64,000 nucleotides of DNA from CADEEL01 sp050246475 (GTDB lineage: Bacteria; Pseudomonadota; Alphaproteobacteria; Caulobacterales; Aquidulcibacteraceae). The stretch lies in contig JBFWVZ010000003.1 of the NCBI GenBank assembly GCA_050246475.1, positions 124,001 to 188,000 on the forward strand, in the 5' to 3' direction. Shown here piece after piece: positions 1 through 8,853 of this stretch; the stretch's first letter is position 1, and each line of letters opens with the position of its first letter. The position numbers were made by a program, and so were the translations under genes. The notes under the pieces were generated by a model. The model was not told the origin of the DNA. It worked only from the letters and a program-made list of their open reading frames with translations, and ran no database searches.

Positions 1-86
1 GTAGTGAATAGTGAGTAGTCGATCAGGCGCTGAGGCGGCCGCGTGCTCATCCTTCACTATTCCCTATTCACCACTCACTACTCACT
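1..86. repeat. Inverted repeat built from short AGTAGTGAATAGTG-like units upstream of uppS
   Basis: Positions 1-19 carry GTAGTGAATAGTGAGTAGT. Positions 54-86, read on the opposite strand, carry closely related GTGAGTAGTG / GTGAATAGGG units. The two arms are imperfectly complementary around a GC-rich centre (20-53). The left arm is cut by the window edge, so the true element is longer. A reading frame passes through it into uppS, but the translated part has no resemblance to UppS N-termini, so it is treated as non-coding repeat. Confidence 0.6.
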
Positions 87-91
87 TGCTC

Positions 92-829
92 ATGGCCGCT
101 CCCGCACCTCACGCACAGGCGGCGCCGCGCCCTCGCCATGTCGCCATTATCATGGACGGCAATGGGCGTTGGGCGCGGCAGCGTTCGCGCCCGCGGGCGT
201 TTGGACATCGCGAAGGGGTTGAGGCGTTGCGGCGCGCGGTGGAGGCCGCGGGCGAACTGGGCGTGCCTTATCTGACGGTGTTCGGCTTCTCGACGGAGAA
301 TTGGCGTCGCCCCGCCGAGGAAGTGAGCGCGCTCCTCGATCTCCTGCGGCTCTACGTGGATCGCGACCTCGACAGGCTCGTCGACGAGGGCGTGCGGGTG
401 CGCGTGATCGGCGGGCGCGAGACGCTTTCGCCGGACATCATCGAGATCATCGATCGCGCGGAGCGGCGCACGGCCCACAACGACGCGCACAATCTGACGA
501 TCGCCTTTAACTATGGCGGCCAGCAGGAGATCACGCGCGCGGCCAAGAAGCTCGCGGAGGACGCGGTCGCGGGGCGCATCAAGCCGGAGGATATCTCCCC
601 GGAGGTGTTCGCGCGCTACCTCGATACGCGCGATCTGCCGCCGCCCGATCTGGTCATCCGCACCAGCGGTGAATTGCGGCTGTCGAACTTTTTGCTGTGG
701 CAGGCGGCCTATTCCGAACTCGTCTTTCTCGATGTGCTCTGGCCGGATTTCGATCGCGCCGCGTTCGAGAGAGCGCTCGATGAATATGCGCAGCGCGAGC
801 GGCGCTTTGGCGGATCGGAGAGCGCGTGA
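92..829 (+). CDS. uppS: Isoprenyl transferase (undecaprenyl diphosphate synthase)
   Basis: Cis-prenyltransferase that condenses isopentenyl diphosphate onto farnesyl diphosphate to make the C55 lipid carrier for peptidoglycan, acting at the cytoplasmic face of the membrane. The family signatures are visible: AIIMDGNGRWA near residues 18-28 (catalytic Asp22), FGFSTENWRRP, and near the C-terminus RTSGELRLSNFLLWQ. The 245 residues match the family length. ATG at 92 is chosen because an upstream in-frame ATG at 11 would only add translated repeat. It overlaps cdsA by 4 bp (GTGA), so the two are probably translationally coupled. It heads the envelope-biogenesis run. Confidence 0.95.
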   Translation: MAAPAPHAQAAPRPRHVAIIMDGNGRWARQRSRPRAFGHREGVEALRRAVEAAGELGVPYLTVFGFSTENWRRPAEEVSALLDLLRLYVDRDLDRLVDEGVRVRVIGGRETLSPDIIEIIDRAERRTAHNDAHNLTIAFNYGGQQEITRAAKKLAEDAVAGRIKPEDISPEVFARYLDTRDLPPPDLVIRTSGELRLSNFLLWQAAYSELVFLDVLWPDFDRAAFERALDEYAQRERRFGGSESA

Positions 830-1677
830 ACACGAGCGCCGCCGCCGAGGAGTCCCGCGCGCAGGGCATGATGGCGGATCTGCTGCCGCGTACGCTTTCT
901 GCGCTTGTGCTCATTCCCATCGGCTTGTTCGCGGCGTGGCAAGGGGGGCCGTGGATCGCCGGAGCCGCCGGCGCGTGCGCACTCGCGATGGCCTACGAGT
1001 GGGCGCGCATGAGCGAACCCGAAGAACTGACGCCGGCATTCCTCTTCGCACTCGTCGGCGCGCTCGGCGCGGTGATGTTCGCAAGCTGGCGGGAACTCGA
1101 TTGGGGCTTGGGCTGGTTGGCGGCCTGCGCGGCGCTCTCCGCGGTGCGGCGGCGCACGTTCACCGGCATTATCGAAACGGCGGGCGGCGCGATTTACATC
1201 GGCGCGCCCCCGGCGGTGTTCGTTTGGCTGCGCGGACACGAACCTGGCGGCTTCGAAATTCTCATTCTCGTGTTCACGTCGATCTGGGCGGCCGATGTCG
1301 CAGCGTACTTTGCCGGCCGCTTGATCGGCGGGCCGAAACTTCTGCCGAGACTGTCGCCGCAGAAGACGTGGGCGGGCCTGATCGCGGGCGTCGGCGCGGG
1401 AGCGGGCGCTGGCGCTGGCGGCGCGGCTTTCTTCGGCGCGCCGGCAAGCATCTGGATGATCGCGGGCGCCTCGCTCGCGTTTGTCGGGCTCTTCGGCGAT
1501 CTCTTTGAATCGTTCTTGAAGCGGCGTTTCGGCGTGAAGGATGCGAGCCGCTTAATCCCAGGCCATGGCGGCGTGCTCGATCGCCTGGACGGCTTGATGG
1601 CCGCGACGCTCGCTGCCGGCGCCGTGTTGGCGGCGTGGCCGGGGCTTGTGCGCGTGCTGATGGGAGCGCCGGCGTGA
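826..1677 (+). CDS. cdsA: Phosphatidate cytidylyltransferase (CDP-diacylglycerol synthase)
   Basis: Integral membrane enzyme that makes CDP-diacylglycerol from CTP and phosphatidate, the branch point of phospholipid synthesis. The C-terminal CDS signature is intact: SFLKRRFGVKD, then RLIPGHGGVLDRLDG (residues about 227-253). Several hydrophobic, Ala/Gly-rich segments precede it, as expected for a polytopic protein. It starts at a GTG overlapping the uppS stop and its own stop overlaps the dxr GTG start, so uppS-cdsA-dxr reads as one coupled operon. Length is 283 aa, normal for the family. Confidence 0.95.
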   Translation: MNTSAAAEESRAQGMMADLLPRTLSALVLIPIGLFAAWQGGPWIAGAAGACALAMAYEWARMSEPEELTPAFLFALVGALGAVMFASWRELDWGLGWLAACAALSAVRRRTFTGIIETAGGAIYIGAPPAVFVWLRGHEPGGFEILILVFTSIWAADVAAYFAGRLIGGPKLLPRLSPQKTWAGLIAGVGAGAGAGAGGAAFFGAPASIWMIAGASLAFVGLFGDLFESFLKRRFGVKDASRLIPGHGGVLDRLDGLMAATLAAGAVLAAWPGLVRVLMGAPA

Positions 1678-2852
1678 AGCGCGTCTCAATCCTCGGCGTG
1701 ACGGGCTCCGTCGGGCGCTCCACCATCGCGGTGATCGAGGAATTGCGCGCCCAGGGCGAGGCGATCGAGGTCGAGGCCATTACGGCGGCATCGAATATCG
1801 AAGCGCTTGTCGCCGCCGCGAAGAAACTGAAGCCGCGCTTCGTCGCCATCGCGGACGAAACGCTCGGCGCCGCCTTGCGCGAAGCTTTGCCCGATCTTGA
1901 AGTCGGGGCGGGCGAGGCTTCGCTCATCGAAGCCGCGGAGCGCGACGCGGATTGGGTGATGAGCGCGATCGTCGGCGCCGCTGGCCTGCAGCCGACGCTT
2001 GCCGCGGTGAAGCGCGGCGCGACTGTGGCGCTCGCCAACAAGGAATGTCTCGTGTGCGCCGGGCCGCTTCTCCCGAACGAAGCGAAGAAATCGGGAGCGA
2101 CGCTCCTGCCGGTCGATAGCGAACACAACGCGATGTTTCAGGTGCTGACGCATCCCGATCGCGTCGAGCGCTTGACGCTCACAGCGTCGGGCGGGCCGTT
2201 CCGAACCTGGACGCAGGAAGCGATGCGCGCGGTTTCTCCCGCGCAGGCATGCGCGCACCCGACATGGCCGATGGGCGCCAAGATTTCCGTCGATAGCGCC
2301 ACGCTGATGAACAAGGGCCTCGAACTGATCGAGGCGCATTATCTCTTCGATCAACCGGTCGAGCGGATCAGCGTGCTCGTGCACCCGCAAAGCATCGTTC
2401 ATTCGTTGGTGCACTATTGCGACGGCTCGGTCCTGGCGCAGATGTCGGCGCCGGATATGCGCGTACCGATCGCTTACACGCTGGCTTGGCCGGATCGCGC
2501 CAAAGTGTCCACGCAGCGTCTTGATCTGGCGGCGATCGGCGCCTTGTCTTTCGAGGCGCCCGATCTCGAACGATTCCCGGCTCTGGCGCTGGCGCAGAGC
2601 GCCGCCGTGGAGGGCCCAAAGGCGACCGCAGCCCTCAACGCGGCCAATGAGGTCGCCGTCGGCGAGTTCCTCGCCGGGCGGCTGCCCTTCTTGAGCATCG
2701 CTCGCCTCGGAGGCGAGGTTTTGGAGGGGCTGGAGGCCGGAGAATTGAGACAATTCCAACAAAAGCCTTCATCATTCGATGAAGTGCGCGCTATCGATAA
2801 TGCCGCGCGGAGCGCGGCGCGGGCGGCTGCCGCCCATTTCGCCGGCGCGTAG
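1674..2852 (+). CDS. dxr: 1-deoxy-D-xylulose 5-phosphate reductoisomerase
   Basis: MEP-pathway enzyme that converts DXP to 2-C-methyl-D-erythritol 4-phosphate with NADPH, supplying the isoprenoids used by the upstream UppS. The N-terminal NADPH motif GVTGSVGRST, the LANKECLVCAG segment and the metal/substrate segment PVDSEHNAMFQ are present. The GTG at 1674 is preferred over an in-frame ATG at 1635 because it overlaps the cdsA TGA by 4 bp and places the GVTGS motif at the usual distance from the start. Length 392 aa is typical. Confidence 0.94.
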   Translation: MKRVSILGVTGSVGRSTIAVIEELRAQGEAIEVEAITAASNIEALVAAAKKLKPRFVAIADETLGAALREALPDLEVGAGEASLIEAAERDADWVMSAIVGAAGLQPTLAAVKRGATVALANKECLVCAGPLLPNEAKKSGATLLPVDSEHNAMFQVLTHPDRVERLTLTASGGPFRTWTQEAMRAVSPAQACAHPTWPMGAKISVDSATLMNKGLELIEAHYLFDQPVERISVLVHPQSIVHSLVHYCDGSVLAQMSAPDMRVPIAYTLAWPDRAKVSTQRLDLAAIGALSFEAPDLERFPALALAQSAAVEGPKATAALNAANEVAVGEFLAGRLPFLSIARLGGEVLEGLEAGELRQFQQKPSSFDEVRAIDNAARSAARAAAAHFAGA

Positions 2853-2895
2853 AGATAACCAAGAGCCCCCTGGGGGAGGGCCGGAGAAAGAACAT

Positions 2896-4095
2896 ATGCT
2901 CGACGCCCTCGGCTACACGCTGTTGACGGCCGCTTCCTTCATCTTCGTGCTCGGGCTCGTGGTCTTTGTGCACGAATACGGCCACTTCTCCGCCGCGCGG
3001 CTGTGCAGGATCGCGGTGAAGAGCTTTTCCCTGGGCATGGGCCCATCCATCGCGGAGCGCCGGGATCGCCACGGAACGACTTGGAAAATAGCGGCAATTC
3101 CGGTCGGCGGGTTTGTCTCCTGGGTGGATGACACGGACCCATCGAGCACCGGGCCGGCGCCCGAGGAGTTCCGCGACCTCTCCCATGAAGAGGCGCGCCG
3201 TCGCGGCCATTTCCGCGCCCAGCCGATCGCCTCGCGCGCCTTCGTCGTCGCCGCCGGCCCCGTCTCCAACTTCATCTTCGCGATCTTCGCGTTCGCCGCA
3301 GTGCTGCTGATCGCCGGCCAGGACATCACCGACCGGGCCTCGCTCACCGCCCGGATCGACGGGGTGCGTCCCGAATCGGCGGCCGCGGCGGGCGGCCTGA
3401 TGGCGGGCGACATCGTCACCCGGATCGACGGGCGGGCTATCGAATCCTTCGGCGCGATGCAGGAAATCGTCACCAACAGCCCAGGGCGGGCGCTGGATCT
3501 GGTGGTGAGCCGCGGCGGCGACTTGGTCACGCTGAGGGTTACGCCCCGCGCCGAGACCGTCCCCGACATGACTGGGGCGAACCGCACCATCGGCCTTCTG
3601 GGGATCGAACGCCGGACCTTGCCGGAGGAGCGCGTCGTCCGCCGCTTCGGTCCGGTGGACGCCGTCGTCACCGGCGCGCAGCAGACCTGGTCCATCGTCG
3701 CGATGACCGGCGCCTATGTCGGCAACATCGTCACCGGCCGGGCTTCCGCCGAGCACATCGCCGGGCCGGCGGGAATCTTCAACGAATCAGGCCGCATCGC
3801 CAGCGGCGCAGTCGCCCAGGAGGGGGTCTCGCTGGGCGAGCGCATCTCCGATCTCCTGCTCTCGTTGCTGCAATGGGCCGCGATCTTGTCAGTAGCTGTG
3901 GGGATCGTGAACCTCCTGCCCATTCCGATCTTGGACGGGGGCCACCTCCTGTTCTACGCCATCGAGGCGGTTCGGGGCGGCAGGCCGCTGCCCGCGCAGG
4001 CCCAGGAATGGGCTCTGCGGGCTGGTTTGGCCGTCCTGGGGAGCCTCTTCCTGTTCGCCACATGGAACGACATCCAAAGGATTTTCTTCAGCTGA
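2896..4095 (+). CDS. rseP: RIP metalloprotease RseP/MmpA (site-2 protease)
   Basis: Membrane-embedded zinc protease that cleaves transmembrane substrates such as anti-sigma factors. HEYGH (His26, Glu27, His30) lies in the first membrane helix and NLLPIPILDGGH in a C-terminal helix, the two metal-site motifs of the S2P family. A PDZ-like segment lies between them, around residues 145-230. ATG 2896 is chosen because it puts HExxH inside the first helix; the in-frame ATG at 2779 lies inside dxr. In caulobacters the homologue MmpA acts in polarity control; that role is an inference here. Confidence 0.93.
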   Translation: MLDALGYTLLTAASFIFVLGLVVFVHEYGHFSAARLCRIAVKSFSLGMGPSIAERRDRHGTTWKIAAIPVGGFVSWVDDTDPSSTGPAPEEFRDLSHEEARRRGHFRAQPIASRAFVVAAGPVSNFIFAIFAFAAVLLIAGQDITDRASLTARIDGVRPESAAAAGGLMAGDIVTRIDGRAIESFGAMQEIVTNSPGRALDLVVSRGGDLVTLRVTPRAETVPDMTGANRTIGLLGIERRTLPEERVVRRFGPVDAVVTGAQQTWSIVAMTGAYVGNIVTGRASAEHIAGPAGIFNESGRIASGAVAQEGVSLGERISDLLLSLLQWAAILSVAVGIVNLLPIPILDGGHLLFYAIEAVRGGRPLPAQAQEWALRAGLAVLGSLFLFATWNDIQRIFFS

Positions 4096-4109
4096 AGTCT
4101 AACAGCCGC

Positions 4110-4136
4110 GCATCCTTGCGCTTGAGCCGAGGATGC
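4110..4136 (+). other. Stem-loop between rseP and bamA
   Basis: GCATCCT (4110-4116) pairs perfectly with AGGATGC (4130-4136) across a 13-nt loop and is followed by TGTCTT. It could be a weak terminator, an attenuator or an mRNA-processing hairpin before bamA. There is no strong T-run. Confidence 0.3.
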
Positions 4137-4183
4137 TGTCTTAAGGATGCGGCGCTGGGGAGCGCCGGAACGTCGAGGGCCGC

Positions 4184-6697
4184 ATGAAACGGGTGTTGCG
4201 GGATGTCGTCGCCGGCGTCGTTATCGGCGCTGCGGGAGCGGGGGCCCTAACGGGCGCCGCCGCCGCGCAGGAAACGCAGACCCCAGGCCAACAACCTCAA
4301 ACCACGCAGACCGCCCCGGCCCAGGCCCCCGCGGCGGGCGTCGTCCGTCGCATCCTCGTCGAAGGCAACCAGCGGATCGAGCCCAGCACGATCACGGCCT
4401 ACATGGCCATCCGCCCCGGCGACGCCTTCGACGCCGAGCGCATCGATCTCTCGTTGCGCACGCTCTTCGCGACGGGCCTCTTCGCCGACATCCAGATCGA
4501 GCAGCGCGACCAAGACCTCGTCGTTCAGGTCATCGAAAACCCGATCATCAACCGCGTCCTGTTCGAAGGCGTGCGCTCGCTCGGCGAAGACACGTTGACC
4601 GAGGAAGTCCAGGCGCGTCCGCGCGGCGTCTTTACGCCCGCGCGTGCGCAGGCGGATGTCCAGCGCATTCTCGAAGTCTATCGCCGCGCCGGCCGCTTCG
4701 CCGCGACCGTGACGCCGCAAGTGCGCGAACTCGAGCAGAACCGCGTCGATCTCATCTTCGAGATTGACGAGGGCCCTGTCACGGGCGTGCGTGAAATCAA
4801 CTTCATCGGGAACCAGGAATTCTCCGATCGCACGCTCCGCGATCAGATCGTCACCACCGAATCGCATTGGTGGAACTTCTTCTCCAGCAACGACAATTAC
4901 GATCCCGACCGCCTCGAATACGATCGCGAGCAGCTCCGCCAATTCTACACCAATCGCGGCTACGCCGATTTCCGCGTCGTTTCCGCCGTCGCCGAACTGA
5001 CGCCCGATCAGCGCGACTTCTTCATCACGTTCACGGTCGATGAAGGCGTCGAATACGATTTCGGCGCGGTGCGGGTGGAGACCGAGCTCGATCGCGTGCC
5101 GGCCGAATTGCTGCTGGCGGCGGTGCCGATCCGCGAAGGCGAACGCTTCAACGGCTCGCTCATTGAAGATTCAATCGACGCGATGACATACGTGGCCGGC
5201 ACCGTCGGCTACGCCAACGTCGACATCCGCCCGCGCATCGAGCGCGATACGAACAACCGCATCGTCAACATCACCTTCGAGGTGAACGAAGGCCCGCGCG
5301 TCTTCATCGAGCGCATCGACATCGTCGGCAACACGCGCACGGTCGATCGCGTGATCCGTCGCGAAATGCGCGTTTCCGAGGGCGACAGCTTCAACCGCAT
5401 TTTGCTGGATCGCTCGCGCGCACGCATCCGCGCGCTCGGTTTCTTCGAGAGCGTGAACATCGAGGAGCAGCCGGGCTCGCAGCCGGATCGCTCAAACGTG
5501 CGCGTGAGCGTGCGTGAACAATCGACCGGCGAACTCGCGCTCGCCGCCGGCTATTCGTCGCAGGAAGCGTTCCTGTTCGACGTCTCCGTCAGCGAGCGCA
5601 ATCTGCGCGGCCGCGGGCAGTTTCTGCGCCTGCGCGCCTCGGCGAGCTCGCTCCGGCAGCAATTCGACATTCGTTTCACCGAGCCGCGCTTCATGGGCCG
5701 CGAAATGGCGGCAGGCTTCGATCTCTTCTCGTTGCGCACGGACTTCAGCGATCAGTCCTCGTTCACCAACCAATCCACGGGCGCGGTGCTGCGCACGAGC
5801 TTCCCGGTGACCGAGCGCACGAGCATGGGGATCACCTATTCGCTCCTGCACGACGAGACCGAGATTGCGGACTTCCTCGTCAATCACGATGACGATCCCG
5901 ATACGCCGGCCGTGAACCAGTGTGATCCCGTCAATGTCGGGCGCCCGCTCCTGTGCGATCAGGAGGGCACGTTCGTCACGTCGATGCTCGGCTACACGTT
6001 CAATTGGGATCGCCGCAACGACATCATTAATCCCACCCGCGGCTTCGATCTCTCGATCAGCCAGGACATCGCCGGCCTCGGCGGGGACGTTCAATACATC
6101 CGCACCGAGTTCAACGGCGGCGTCTACCGCGGCATCTTCCCGGGCGTGGTGGCAAGCTTCCGGCTCAACGCGGGCTACATTTTCGGTTGGGGCGAGGACG
6201 ACATCCGCATCAACGACCGCTTCTTTAAGGGCGGCTCTTCGTTCCGCGGCTTCGATGTCGCCGGCATCGGCCCGCGCGAAATCACGGTCGTCACAGATCA
6301 GGACAACAACGTCGTCCAGGAGATTTACGGCGACTCTCTCGGCGGGAATTTCTTCGCGATCGGCACGTTGCAGCTCACCCTGCCGAACGTTCTGCCGGAG
6401 CAATTCGGCCTTTCGAGCGCCTTATTTGCCGAGTTCGGTACGCTCGGCATTCTCGATGAAGGCAGCCGCACCTCTCCGCCGCCGTTCCAGATCCCCGGGT
6501 CCCCCGATCCGGGCGATCCGTACAACGTCTATACGTCCTACGTGGAGTACGAACCCACGGTCCGGGCGTCGGCGGGGATCAGCATCTTCTGGGATTCGCC
6601 GTTCGGCCCGGTCCAGTTTGACCTGTCACAGCCGTTCATGCGCGAGGAGTTCGACCAGACGGAGACCTTCCGGTTCTCGACGCGGACTCGCTTCTAG
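4184..6697 (+). CDS. bamA: Outer membrane protein assembly factor BamA (Omp85)
   Basis: Core of the BAM complex, which folds beta-barrel proteins into the outer membrane. The 837-aa product has an N-terminal signal sequence ending near AAAAQE, a Gln/Pro-rich spacer, repeated POTRA-type segments up to about residue 400 (for example RRILVEGNQRIEPSTI and REINFIGNQEFSDRTL), and a 16-strand-type barrel to the end. The last residue is Phe, the usual terminal aromatic of outer-membrane barrels. The KGGSSFRGFD segment corresponds to the conserved loop-6 VRGF/Y-type motif. Between rseP and ompH, the standard proteobacterial position. Confidence 0.96.
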   Translation: MKRVLRDVVAGVVIGAAGAGALTGAAAAQETQTPGQQPQTTQTAPAQAPAAGVVRRILVEGNQRIEPSTITAYMAIRPGDAFDAERIDLSLRTLFATGLFADIQIEQRDQDLVVQVIENPIINRVLFEGVRSLGEDTLTEEVQARPRGVFTPARAQADVQRILEVYRRAGRFAATVTPQVRELEQNRVDLIFEIDEGPVTGVREINFIGNQEFSDRTLRDQIVTTESHWWNFFSSNDNYDPDRLEYDREQLRQFYTNRGYADFRVVSAVAELTPDQRDFFITFTVDEGVEYDFGAVRVETELDRVPAELLLAAVPIREGERFNGSLIEDSIDAMTYVAGTVGYANVDIRPRIERDTNNRIVNITFEVNEGPRVFIERIDIVGNTRTVDRVIRREMRVSEGDSFNRILLDRSRARIRALGFFESVNIEEQPGSQPDRSNVRVSVREQSTGELALAAGYSSQEAFLFDVSVSERNLRGRGQFLRLRASASSLRQQFDIRFTEPRFMGREMAAGFDLFSLRTDFSDQSSFTNQSTGAVLRTSFPVTERTSMGITYSLLHDETEIADFLVNHDDDPDTPAVNQCDPVNVGRPLLCDQEGTFVTSMLGYTFNWDRRNDIINPTRGFDLSISQDIAGLGGDVQYIRTEFNGGVYRGIFPGVVASFRLNAGYIFGWGEDDIRINDRFFKGGSSFRGFDVAGIGPREITVVTDQDNNVVQEIYGDSLGGNFFAIGTLQLTLPNVLPEQFGLSSALFAEFGTLGILDEGSRTSPPPFQIPGSPDPGDPYNVYTSYVEYEPTVRASAGISIFWDSPFGPVQFDLSQPFMREEFDQTETFRFSTRTRF

Positions 6698-6739
6698 TTC
6701 CAACCCAACCCGATCTCAGATCACATAGAAAGGCGCCTC

Positions 6740-7345
6740 ATGCGTCCCATTCACGCCCTAGCCGCGGCCTTCGCACTTGCGTGCGCCGCCATGTCCCCCG
6801 CCTACGCACAGAGCGGCCAATCCGGCGCCGTCATCGTCGTGGACGGCGAACGCATCTTGAGCCAGTCGCAAGCCGGCCGCGACATGACGCAGCGCCTGCA
6901 GGCCGTCGCCGCGCAAATCCAAGGCGAACTCACTCCTGAACAAACCGCACTAACGACTGAGCAGCAGCGCCTCGCCAACGCCACCCGCAACCAGACGCAG
7001 GAGCAAATCCGCGCCAACTCGCAGCTCACGACGCAGATCGAAGCGTTCAACCGCCGCGCTGAAACCTTCCGCAATCGGCAGGTTCAGTCGGCGCGCGATC
7101 TTGAGCACACGCGCAACCTCGCGATCCAGGAATTCAATCGTCAGATCACGCCGATCCTCAACGAAGTGATGACGTCGCGCGGCGCGGTGGCCATTCTCGA
7201 TACGACCGTGGCGAGCCGTTTCCTTCCCAGCGCCGACGCCACCGCCGATGTGATCTCGCGCCTCGATCAGCGCGTGCGCACGATCAACGTCACGCGCACC
7301 GCCGCGCCCGCGCCGCCGCAGCCGCCCGCGCAGCAAAACCGGTGA
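6740..7345 (+). CDS. OmpH/Skp family periplasmic chaperone
   Basis: Predicted periplasmic chaperone that carries unfolded outer-membrane proteins to BamA. It has a cleavable signal peptide (residues 1-24, ending SPAYAQ) followed by a long Gln/Glu/Arg-rich coiled coil (about 60-150), which in Skp forms the tentacle helices. The 201-aa length is slightly above E. coli Skp because of an Ala/Pro-rich tail. Its place directly after bamA and before lpxD is the classic order. AAAGGCGCC just upstream may serve as the ribosome-binding region. Confidence 0.87.
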   Translation: MRPIHALAAAFALACAAMSPAYAQSGQSGAVIVVDGERILSQSQAGRDMTQRLQAVAAQIQGELTPEQTALTTEQQRLANATRNQTQEQIRANSQLTTQIEAFNRRAETFRNRQVQSARDLEHTRNLAIQEFNRQITPILNEVMTSRGAVAILDTTVASRFLPSADATADVISRLDQRVRTINVTRTAAPAPPQPPAQQNR

Positions 7346-7383
7346 TCGACGCCTAGGCGGGGCGCCTCTATAAGCGCCTCGCC

Positions 7384-8391
7384 ATGATCGACAGCCGCTT
7401 CTACGAAACGCTCGGGCCGGTCACGGTCCGGGCGTTGTCGTCTGGGCTTCACGCCGAGGGCGAAGTTGACCGTGAGATCCGCTCGCTTGCGCCGCTCTCG
7501 CGCGCCACGCCGTTCGATCTCGCTTATTTCGACGCGCCCGCGCCCCGTTCGCCGCTCGAAGCCGCGCCGGGCGCGTGCATCGTGCGCGCCGAGGCGGTGC
7601 ACGCAACGCCCCGGGCTCTGGCGCACATCGTATCGCCGAGCCCACGCGCGACCTTCGCGCGGATCGCGCAAAAACTCGTGCGCCCGCGTATTGCCGCGAT
7701 CGAGCAGGCAGGCGTTCATCCCGATGCCCAGCTTGAACCGGGCGTCGCCGTCGGCGCAGGCGCGGTCATAGGTCCAGGCGCTCAGATCGGGGAAGGCGCC
7801 CGCATCGGGCCCAACACGGTGATCGGCCCGGGCGTCGCGATCGGCCGGCGCACCCGCATCGGCGCCAATTGCGTCATCGCCTTTGCGCTCATCGGAGACG
7901 ACGTGCAGATCTTCTCGGGCGTCGTGATCGGCGAGGCGGGCTTCGGCGTCACCGGGGATTCCGAAGGCGTGGTGGACGTGCCGCACTTCGGGCGGGCTAT
8001 CGTTCAGGACCGAGTCACAATCGGTTCGAATTCGTGCGTTGATCGCGGCCAGTTCGATGACACCATCATCGGCGAAGAGGCCAAGATCGATAATCTCTGC
8101 CACATCGGCCACAACGTCACCGTCGGACGGCGCACGCTGATCGCGGCCTATGGCGGCATTTCAGGCTCCACGACGATCGGCGACGACGTGCGCATGGGCG
8201 GGCGCGTGGGCGTGTCGGATCACCGCACGATCGGAGACGGCGCCTCGCTTGCGGGGGGCTCCGCCGTGTTGCAAGACGTGCCCGCGGGCGAGACATGGGG
8301 CGGCTATCCGGCCAAGCCCGCACGCCTCTGGATGCGCGAGATCGCATGGCTCAAGTCCAAAGTGTCGGGCAAGCGCGATGACCGAAAGTGA
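7384..8391 (+). CDS. lpxD: UDP-3-O-(3-hydroxyacyl)glucosamine N-acyltransferase
   Basis: Third acylation step of lipid A synthesis in the cytoplasm, transferring a hydroxyacyl chain from ACP to the 2-amino group. The N-terminal uridine-binding domain (about 1-105) is followed by left-handed beta-helix hexapeptide repeats (GAVIGPGAQIGEGARIG and onward). The catalytic His lies in the HIGHNVTVG segment. Length 335 aa is normal. It is 4-10 bp from fabZ's reading frame start (the genes overlap slightly), which with lpxA, lpxI and lpxB forms the lipid A cluster. Confidence 0.95.
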   Translation: MIDSRFYETLGPVTVRALSSGLHAEGEVDREIRSLAPLSRATPFDLAYFDAPAPRSPLEAAPGACIVRAEAVHATPRALAHIVSPSPRATFARIAQKLVRPRIAAIEQAGVHPDAQLEPGVAVGAGAVIGPGAQIGEGARIGPNTVIGPGVAIGRRTRIGANCVIAFALIGDDVQIFSGVVIGEAGFGVTGDSEGVVDVPHFGRAIVQDRVTIGSNSCVDRGQFDDTIIGEEAKIDNLCHIGHNVTVGRRTLIAAYGGISGSTTIGDDVRMGGRVGVSDHRTIGDGASLAGGSAVLQDVPAGETWGGYPAKPARLWMREIAWLKSKVSGKRDDRK

Positions 8392-8848
8392 AGCGGCGGC
8401 CCAAGCGGGCGAATCCATCGATGTCGATGAAGTGCTGCGGCGTTTGCCGCACCGCTATCCGTTCCTGCTGATCGATCGCGCCGTCGGCTACGAACCGTTC
8501 AAGTCGATCCGTGCGATCAAGTGTGTGACAGTCAACGAACCCTTCTTTCCCGGGCACTTTCCGGATGCGCCCGTAATGCCCGGCGTGCTGCAGATCGAAG
8601 CGATGGCGCAAGCCGGCGCGCTCTTGATGTCCAAATCCCTGGATGTGGACGTCTCCAAACACACCATCTTTTTCATGTCGATCGAGAATGCGCGCTTCCG
8701 GCGCGTGGTGAAGCCAGGCGATGTGTTGGAGCTCGACGTCACGGTGCTCTTTCATCGGCGCAACATCTTCAAGTTCCGTGGCCGCGGGGAAGTGGCGGGA
8801 GAACTCGCCGTCGAAGCCGAGTTCGCCGCGATGAAAGCGGATCGCTGA
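8378..8848 (+). CDS. fabZ: 3-hydroxyacyl-[acyl-carrier-protein] dehydratase FabZ
   Basis: Hot-dog-fold dehydratase of type II fatty acid synthesis that removes water from 3-hydroxyacyl-ACP and so competes with LpxA for substrate. LPHRYPFLLIDR and FPGHFPDAPVMPGVLQIEAMAQ are the signature segments, holding the catalytic His and Glu. The ATG at 8378 gives 156 aa, the expected size, and overlaps the 3' end of lpxD by 14 bp. It sits between lpxD and lpxA as in most proteobacteria. Confidence 0.95.
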   Translation: MTESEAAAQAGESIDVDEVLRRLPHRYPFLLIDRAVGYEPFKSIRAIKCVTVNEPFFPGHFPDAPVMPGVLQIEAMAQAGALLMSKSLDVDVSKHTIFFMSIENARFRRVVKPGDVLELDVTVLFHRRNIFKFRGRGEVAGELAVEAEFAAMKADR

Positions 8849-8853
8849 GCGCA

